Both the position numbers and the translations under genes were made by a program. Shown in pieces: positions 57,018 through 64,000 of a stretch of DNA of 64,000 nt; the first letter of the stretch is position 1, and every line of letters starts with the position of its first letter. The DNA is from Arabidopsis thaliana (Eukaryota; Streptophyta; Magnoliopsida; Brassicales; Brassicaceae). The notes under the pieces were generated by a model. It was given only the letters and a program-made list of their open reading frames with translations. It made no database searches and was not told the DNA's origin. The stretch lies in NCBI RefSeq assembly GCF_000001735.4, contig NC_003076.8, positions 15,193,835 to 15,257,834 on the forward strand. The letters are read 5' to 3'.

Positions 57018-57034
57018 TGCATGATTGCCAAATG
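57018..57034 (+). promoter_or_regulatory. Conserved promoter block of nsLTP gene 5
   Basis: TGCATGATTGCCAAATG, identical to genes 1 and 4, 172 bases before the ATG. Confidence 0.6.
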
Positions 57035-57061
57035 GATGAGTTTTTCTTATCAAGGATAGAT

Positions 57062-57064
<3 letters not shown>

Positions 57065-57092
<28 letters not shown>
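57065..57092. repeat. (TA)14 microsatellite at the TATA-box position
   Basis: 28 bases of alternating TA, ending in TAGAGTTTT, replace the TATATTTATATAGAGTTTT of copy 1. Confidence 0.95.
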
Positions 57093-57095
<3 letters not shown>

Positions 57096-57189
57096 TTTTC
57101 TCATCGTAAAGTACCTAGAAAACCAAAATCTCAAATTTATAAATTTTAAAACCAATTGAAGCAAAAAGAAATCATCAAAGCTTCAAAAC

Positions 57190-57480
57190 ATGAAATTTGT
57201 GAAACTAATGGTCATCACATTTGTGATAGTCGTCATATCATCTCTAATTTTGATCAAATCAGAGGTGGCACAGTCGTGGATTCCATCAGATCTCAGGCTG
57301 CTATGCTTACCGGCAATGACCACAGGAGGACAACCAACTAAGGATTGTTGCAACACACTGATTGGGCAAAAGGAAAGTTTATGTGGTTACATTACAAACC
57401 CATTATACTATTTGTTTTTTACCTCTCCAGCTGCTCGCAAAGTTTTAGAAGTTTGTAATATTCCTTATCCTACTTGTTAA
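57190..57480 (+). CDS. nsLTP-like protein lacking Cys1 and Cys5
   Basis: A single open exon of 96 aa with intact signal peptide (MKFVKLMVITFVIVVISS). Compared with its sister at 53.2 kb, Cys1 is Trp (SWIP for SCIP) and Cys5 is Ser (ESLC for ECLC), and one residue is added before Cys2 (DLRLLC for ELMPC). C2, C3, C4, C6, C7 and C8 remain with normal spacing. In type II nsLTPs C1 pairs with C5, so exactly one disulfide is lost. It could be a decaying duplicate or a variant with a three-disulfide fold. Probably At5g38197. The reading frame is otherwise undamaged. Confidence 0.7.
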   Translation: MKFVKLMVITFVIVVISSLILIKSEVAQSWIPSDLRLLCLPAMTTGGQPTKDCCNTLIGQKESLCGYITNPLYYLFFTSPAARKVLEVCNIPYPTC

Positions 57481-57979
57481 AGCTCAATATATATGTAAAA
57501 AATTATTAGTAATAATGAATCCTAATCTTATATAACAACATTTCAGTGATGATGTTAATTTTTGAGACTGGTTCCAATAAAAACATTGTGCTTTATTGGT
57601 TCCAATCAAAAGAACACACGTTTATTACTGTTTTCTATGTCTTATTCATATTAATATGATGAGTTTAAGTATGAAAGCAAAACAAATGGAATGCTATTTG
57701 TACAAGTCGACAAAAAAAACTGAAATATAGATTCCTATTAACCAATAGGAAAAAAAAATTAGACTAGTTATTTCCTACCACTATTAACTTGCAAACAAAT
57801 GAAAATGATTAAGCTAAATATTGACTTTATCAAATATCATGATTCACAATCATCACCACTTTGTGCTCATGAATTTTGCTCTCAAAACTCAAACTAAAGA
57901 AGTGTAAGCTTGTGGTACTTTTAGAAATTAAAACTTGTTTTTCTGTTAATTTTGTAAATTTTTCAAAGATTAATTTGAG

Positions 57980-58051
57980 AGCAACCAACAACATCAAGAT
58001 AAATGAAAAATACAGAAAATAAAATCTTTTATCCTGATGTTGTTGGTTGCT
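57980..58051. repeat. 24-bp hairpin in copy-2-specific insert
   Basis: AGCAACCAACAACATCAAGA at 57980 pairs with TCCTGATGTTGTTGGTTGCT ending at 58051, 23 of 24 bases, loop 24 nt; pairing extends five more bases with one mismatch. The insert is absent from copy 1 and may be a small fold-back transposon or small-RNA source. Confidence 0.75.
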
Positions 58052-59074
58052 TTCAATATATGCAATGTACAGTGGGAAGTCTTACTGTATTATGGCTATA
58101 TATTTGTTTAATACGGTGGGAGATGTATGGTGATTATATGGCGCATATACGGTGAATTTCGCATATACTACGTTTTTTAAGAAAAGGCACTACATGTCTA
58201 CTACATATTGTATACGAATTGTTAAGAACTTATATATAAAAAGTGTTATGTAATTATTTCATAAGCTCTTGATAACTACTTAGCTGCTTCTTTGATATTT
58301 GATCCACTGTTGAAAACCATAAGAGCTTATAGATCAAAAACAAAATAAATTGAAGAATAGAAGATATCATACCTTGCGTTTACAAACTTGAATTACCTCC
58401 TCGTAGATTGTAGAAAGAGGCTTATTGAAGAAAATTCTAGATGCTTAGATTGTGAAGACCATTGTCTCGACACACACTATGTTATCTTTCACCGTCCTTC
58501 ATAATCGATAACTTAAAATTGGTTGATGTAAGAAATTCTTTTATCATTGTCTTGACATGCTCTTGTTCCCTAATTTGTCTTGCATTTGATATCAGTTAAC
58601 TCGAATGTTTTTGAGCTTTTCTTAGAAAACTCTGCGATTTTATTTTTGTACCTACATCTTGATGTGAGAGAGGATGCAGTTTAACGTTATAGCATTTTTT
58701 TTGTATGAACGTAAAATTTTAGTCAACAAAAAACATGGGTTACATAGAATGCATCTCCTTTTTAAAAGTGTTGAATTTAAAACAGAGAGAAAAACAGAGG
58801 ATGTTAAGTGTTATTGTCGGGATTGGAACCATATGTGGAGGCCGTCATCAAGCATTCAAGCTTCGTCAAAATGGTTTTGGTAGAGGAAAGCTACGTCATC
58901 ATAATCAAACCATCAAAGACAAATTTATTCCTATGAGATCACCGTCCTCTCTTTGCATTTGAAGTTTCCAGCAATTTATCGTTCTTATGAACAAGTTAAA
59001 CATTAGTATCCACTTACACCACTCACACGATGATTCTCATGGGTTCACCTCTCTTTGGATCCGGGATTACTTCT

Positions 59075-59698
59075 TGTTGGGCCAAAATTTCACTTAAGCT
59101 AATGGGCTTAATTAAAATAAAGTGTTTGAAAATAAATGGGCTTAAGACATGACTTAGCTCACGTTGGAGCTCTGGTGGTTGTCGGATCGGGTCTTGAAAG
59201 GAGGAAACAAAGTCGCTAATGCTATGTTCTTCACGTCCTGGAGAATAGTTCTTCTTCGCTTCCTCAACTCCATGAGAATAGGAGTTGTTGAAATATCAAG
59301 TCACCCACTACCTCCTATATTTTTGTTGGACTTGGTTTTGATTTTATGAACAAACAAATTAAAATCTAATCTCAAACCTATATAACGAGGTTACGCTTCA
59401 CAGATAGAGTAACACTTAAACGTTCACACATATATAAAAATAAATCTTCTCCAACAATTTCTCTATGTCTTAAATTAAATCTCGAGAGTATCGTAAAAAC
59501 TATGTTCCTTTGAGTGGTAAGAAACCAGTTTATAGAGGTTGTATCATGGGATCCTTGAATCACATAAAAACTGTCACACTACGGGTGATTCAAAAGTTAA
59601 GGAAAGAGTTCATCAACTCGACTTCTCTCATATCTTTCCTTAAAAAATTTATGATTTCGATTTCAATTATTTTTACGTTTTGCTAATTTTAGCTCACA
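59075..59698. mobile_element. Solo LTR, 624 bp
   Basis: Starts TGTTGGGCC and ends GCTCACA, flanked by CTTCT on both sides (59070-59074 and 59699-59703). Copy 1 has the uninterrupted site with a single CTTCT at 54820-54824. TG...CA ends, a 5-bp duplication and an empty site in the paralogue show an LTR insertion reduced by recombination. Superfamily not determined. Confidence 0.88.
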
Positions 59699-60658
59699 CT
59701 TCTCAACCGCTCCACCACCATACTGAGCTACACCGAACTCATATATTGTGTTTTTTTTTCTCTTCTAAATGAGAAAATCAACATGAATCATAAGAATCAC
59801 GTTTATAACATAGATATAGACAATAATACATGTAGAACAATGAAGAGTTTTTGGAATCCAGAACTGTGTATGGAACTACATATGCGATTTAAAATAGGAA
59901 CCCTATGTTCCACACTAGAAACCTAAAGAAACTTAAAAGTGATGCAATTGTGGACTCATGTGAAACAATGGGTTTAGGTTAAATCTTAAAAGGAGTATGC
60001 ATGCGGATACGTTACTTCTGGCAACGTTTTTTTCAAAGAATTTGTTTTAATTTGTTTTATACTTTTTTACAATTAGGTACGAAGCTGGCATGAGGTATGA
60101 AGAAAGTCTATAAAAATAGCTTATGTGGATGTTTTGAGAAGCCTGTAAGGCTACATTTAGGTATGGAGTTGATATGTATTGGGCAAAGATCATTCAAATA
60201 AACAAAACTTATTACTCCAAGTCTCAACAAAAGGAAAATGAATGACTTTGGACTTCCTCAACATTGGGCTGCCCAATTTGGGCATTTATTTTATTTGGAC
60301 TTCTACTAGAACATACATCATTTTTGGTTCAATTTAACTTTTTAAGTGTATGGGTCTTGTTCGAATAATGGGGGTCTAAGAGCATCTTGTATGGTCTGTC
60401 ATAAATTTCAATACAATTATACAAAAGTGGGTTGCATGACTAGTAATCTGGGTACCAAAATTCGATTTTGAAACATCTGACCCTCTTGTTAATAATAATA
60501 ATACTTAATAAACGCAGACAAGAAAAAAATTAGAAAAAAAGAGGAGACTTGAGAGTTTGAGACCTTCTTGTTGAACGATCATTAATTTGACCAGTCCAGA
60601 AAAATAATAATATAATCTTAAATTCAATTTTGACGGAAACGCAGACACAATATTGCAT

Positions 60659-62407
60659 GGGTCCTTCACATGCCTTGTTTATTATTTTTTAAGGAAATCA
60701 AGAGTATATGGTCAATATGGAGAGAAAATCCTTTGTATGGTCCAAGATCAATGCTTTATGTATTTTATATTTGATAAATATTATATCTTAAGGCCTACTA
60801 TTAAACAAATCTAAATTTTTTTATTTTTAATTAAAAAAAAAAAAAAAAAGGAAAATTGTATTTGATCAATACTAAGAAACAACGAAATCTTACATATACT
60901 ACATAAAAAAAAATTATATGTAAAATTTATTGATCAATGCTAAAGAAAACATTAAAATTCGTAATAATTTTTCAAATCCTACATAAACATAAATAGTTAT
61001 TCAAACTTTTCTCGTTGATATTTATTGATTGAAAACAAAATTTCTGTAAAACTTATTTTGATTTTATATCAATGAAACAAACTAGTACTGTATGTTGCTA
61101 GTCAAAGAATGAAAACAAGTTAGAGATTTTACGAATCAATGTAATTTTCCTCCAAATCAGTTTAGTTTTTTTTTTTTTTTTTGTCGAAATCAGTTTAGTT
61201 TTAATTTTGAATAGTGATGTATTATGTATTTAATATCAATGAGATGGTTGTTAAATAATAGACATAGATGTATCGTTTTGATAGGCCATTCAATCATGCT
61301 ACTTTCATTTTTGTACAAAACTAATTATATGATAGTGAACTTCATGAGAGTGAATTCGAGATACAAAGACAGAGGTCAATTAGAGTCAAGAATTTCTTGT
61401 TTGGCCATGAATTTTTCTATTGGTGAGTTTATGATTATGAGTATAGACTTGATAGTAAATAAATCTTACGCAAATAGTGCTACGTCAGCTATGACGAGGA
61501 CCATAGAACGAGCCTTCCCACCACACGTGTCCTAAAGCTTATGTTGACTCAAAATATTGATACACTGTACAAATTTATAGCTGTATTTTCTTGAAAAGAA
61601 ATTATACTTTCGTTAACAATAAAATTAGCAAAATTCTTCTATATAAATTTAAAATCTATATACAATTATTTGTAATCAGTTACAGTTTTCTTTTATAATT
61701 TTTATAGGTCTAAATATATCTTATTTTAAGTTGTATGAACAATAATTTTTATTTTTGGTACCACCTAGAAAGCTATTTTCATTATATTTTTTTAAGAGTA
61801 TATATTTTTGTTTTAAAATAATTTGGGACTTATAATTCTCTTTAATGGCATAAGCATTATTCAGAAACACACATGAATATGTGGCAACCTTATCAAGAAT
61901 TCACTCGTATTCGTTTCTATCAAATGCATATAAAGTAAATAATTTTTAATTTCCTTTTCCAAATGATTATATCAAATTAACAAAAAAGTTACATATTTAT
62001 ATCCAAAAAAAAAATTAAGCAGAAAATAATTAACTACTAAAGTGGGCCAGAGAAAATTAATTACATACCACTCAAAAAATTTAGATTTGATCTGAGGAAG
62101 TTGTTAACCAGACACAACGTATATGAATTCGATTCATTTCCTCATTTAACTCTTTTCATTTTAAAATTCACCAAAAATCTTTACCCAAAAACAAAAATAG
62201 TTTTATTAATTATAATATATATCTTTATCCATTCTAATTCCAGTATAGTCAGCAACTTAATAAGACCTGTCCCCTTCTGTATTCCTTCAAAGCAACAACT
62301 AAAAAAAAAAAAACCGTAATTTATAATTTTAAATTAGGAAAAATAGTCAGAAAATAAAATAAAATAAACAACGAAAATCCAAGTCGGCTTTAGCCTCTCT
62401 TTGGTCA
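60659..62407. other. AT-rich intergenic DNA
   Basis: No gene seen apart from the mini-insert at 61154-61202. The frame at 61224-61535 has no recognisable domain or promoter. Confidence 0.5.
61154..61202 (-). mobile_element. Ultra-short LINE-type insertion
   Basis: AAATCAGTTTAGTTTT occurs at 61154-61169 and 61187-61202. Between them are only 17 bases, which read on the minus strand as CGAC followed by 13 A. A 16-bp target duplication around a poly(A) stub is what an extremely 5'-truncated LINE insertion leaves. Confidence 0.7.
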
Positions 62408-62414
62408 CTATAAA
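62408..62414 (+). promoter_or_regulatory. TATA box of the amidotransferase gene
   Basis: CTATAAATTC about 140 bases before the ATG, followed by a CT-rich leader. Confidence 0.65.
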
Positions 62415-62548
62415 TTCGCCTTTTGCTTCTCTCTATCTCTATCACGAGAACTCTCTCTGTTAACGTTTCACGTCACCATCAAATCTAACAAACACACATA
62501 AACTATTTTTTTTGTTATTTGCTTTTTCATTTTCTAGGTACAAATCAA

Positions 62549-63932
62549 ATGGGAACAATAGATATGGATCCAAAGTTGAATGATCTCTCTCAAATCCTCC
62601 CTCGTGTCCTCGTCGTATCTAGACGCACCGTTCGTAAAAACAAATTCGTCGATTTCGTTGGTTAGGACAAAACAAAACTCTACCTTCTTGTTCTGTTTTT
62701 TTTTGTCTTAATCATGCATGGTTCTGTTTTTTTTTGGCTTAAAATCGAAACTTTTGGATGTTTCTTCTTCATAATGCAAATGGGTTCTCTTTATATTGTG
62801 GTTTTGTGAAATTGTGGGGTTTTTCTTTTTCAGGTGAATACCATCTTGATTTGATAGTACGTTACGGATGTGTACCAGTGATTGTACCAAGAGTAACGGG
62901 TGTTCACATGTTGCTTGAGAGTTTTAAACCAATACATGGAGTTTTACTTTGTGAAGGAGAAGATATTGATCCTTCTCTTTATGAATCTGAAATATCTTCT
63001 CTTTCTCCTGAAGAGCTTCAAGAGATTAGAGAAACACATGCTAGTGATACAGCTATTGATAAAGAGAAAGATTCTATTGAGTTAGGTCTTGCTAAGCTTT
63101 GTCTTGAACAGAACATTCCTTACTTAGGAATCTGTAGAGGATCACAAGTAAGTCTCTTTTTGAGTTTATGTCTTTTGGTTAGAACATAAAATGTTAATGA
63201 TGATGATAAGTTTTGTTTTGGCAGATTTTGAATGTTGCTTGTGGTGGGACTCTTTATCTAGATTTAGAGAAAGAGCTAACGAATAAGTTACCAGAAGAAC
63301 GAAGAACGATGCATATCGATTATGATAATTATGATGGTCATAGACATGTTGTGAGGATTGTTGAGAACAGTCCACTTCATTCCTGGTTTAAAGATTCATT
63401 AGATGGTGAAAATATGGAGATTTTGGTTAATAGTTATCACCATCAAGGTGTGAAGAGACTGGCACAAAGATTTGTGCCAATGGCTTTTGCTGCTGATGGG
63501 TTAATGGAAGGTTTTTACGATCCGGATGCGTATAATCCTGAAGAAGGGAAGTTCATAATGGGTTTACAGTTTCATCCAGAGAGAATGAGACAACATGATC
63601 TTGATGAGTTTGATTATCCTGGTTGTCCTGCTGCTTATCAGGTTTGTGTGATTTTGAAGATTGTTGTTAGTTAAGTAAGTTGTGAAAATTGAGTTCTAAT
63701 GTGATTTTGATTTAATTTGTAGGAGTTTGCAAAGGCGGTGATTGCGTACCAGAAGAAGCTGAATAGCTCATTGTCTGTTCCAAAGACATTGAAGCTTGAT
63801 AGTGAAATGGAGAATAAAAGAAAGATGCTTGTTAGGAGTTTCTCACTTGCTAAGTATATGTATGTTAGAGGAGCACCAGGGAAGAACCCATCAAAAGAAT
63901 CAGAACTTGAAGTTGGAGCCGAGTTCCTTGAG
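62549..63932 (+). CDS. Class I glutamine amidotransferase-like protein, 3' end outside window
   Basis: Four exons in the window: 62549-62660, 62834-63147, 63225-63641 and 63723-63932, all in phase (351 aa), ending at a GTAAAT donor with the last part beyond the edge. It belongs to the class I GATase/peptidase C26 fold, related to PuuD-type gamma-glutamyl hydrolases. The nucleophile elbow GICRGSQ has Cys at 138, and LQFHPE gives His 259 and Glu 261, so the catalytic triad is complete. [11 protein letters not shown] (77-87) is typical of the PuuD-like group. No signal peptide; probably cytosolic or nuclear. Substrate unknown. Probably At5g38200. Confidence 0.93.
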
Positions 63933-64000
63933 GTAAATGATCACTAAATCTCTCGACTTAACTTTACAAAATCTTGATCACATTTGATTGCAAGAGGCAA

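Larger units (their letters stand above)
56360..60658. repeat. Segmental duplication, copy 2
   Basis: Second copy of the nsLTP unit. Relative to copy 1 it has gained about 345 bases at 57900-58245 and a 624-bp solo LTR at 59075-59698, and its nsLTP gene has diverged. Confidence 0.9.

Noticed and set aside
59164..59349. 61-codon frame at 59.2 kb
   Set aside because: It lies inside the solo LTR and matches no protein.
61224..61535. 103-codon plus-strand frame
   Set aside because: No recognisable motif, promoter or codon bias; AT-rich chance frame.
62758..63189. Single-exon reading of the second amidotransferase block starting at 62758
   Set aside because: The first residues come from intron 1 and the last from intron 2; splicing at 62834 and 63147 gives a continuous family-typical protein.

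Overview
The window looks like nuclear DNA from a plant of the mustard family, most likely Arabidopsis thaliana chromosome 5 around locus numbers At5g38100 to At5g38200, or a very close relative. This rests on gene order and protein sizes recalled from memory, not on a search. In order they are a SABATH methyltransferase, ASF1B (218 aa by my splicing), a 4CL-like ligase (550 aa), a BAHD acyltransferase, an NF-YC gene, PMI15 (574 aa), a cluster of small lipid-transfer proteins, and a class I glutamine amidotransferase. Introns are short with GT/AG ends and intergenic DNA is strongly AT-rich.

Layout. 1-0.3 kb: start of a small unrecognised minus-strand gene. 0.4-4.6 kb: AT-rich DNA with two degenerate duplications. 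4.6-11.2 kb: SABATH neighbourhood with one intact gene (5950-7334), one frameshifted copy, an orphan first exon with its promoter, and an exon-2 scrap; a retroposed insert with a 12-bp target-site duplication lies at 8.1-8.7 kb. 11.9-13.6 kb: a fold-back element with clustered E2F consensus sites around a tandem array, just upstream of ASF1B (14.8-16.2 kb). 17-19.9 kb: an NF-YC fragment, a fold-back, a 423-bp Helitron and an inverted repeat. 19.9-31.3 kb: 4CL8, BAHD, NF-YC12 and PMI15. 31.5 kb: tRNA-Val(CAC). 32-36.3 kb: three type II nsLTP genes. 37-39.5 kb: a TIR element, a MITE and a LINE remnant.

39.5-51.4 kb is one full-length Tat-lineage Ty3/gypsy retrotransposon on the minus strand, with 452/453-bp LTRs and a TTCAC target duplication, inserted in the LINE remnant. 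It carries a UAG-CAA-UUA stop between gag-pro and pol, a 574-bp internal tandem duplication, several nonsense mutations, and two antisense open frames between pol and the 3' LTR, one with its own TATA box. 52.3-60.7 kb is a direct duplication of about 3.4-4.3 kb carrying nsLTP copies 4 and 5; copy 5 has lost Cys1 and Cys5. A LINE ORF1 fragment sits at the junction, and a 624-bp solo LTR interrupts only the second copy. 62.5-64 kb is the amidotransferase gene, running off the window.

The host genes are independent plant loci rather than an operon. ASF1B is a histone chaperone, NF-YC12 a histone-fold transcription factor subunit, PMI15 a chloroplast-movement coiled-coil protein, and 4CL8 and the BAHD protein act on CoA thioesters. 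I see no wholly new multi-gene system. The most interesting signals are the readthrough-type stop codon and self-promoted antisense gene in the retrotransposon, the E2F-site-rich transposon beside an E2F-type target gene, and the paired cysteine loss in the last nsLTP.
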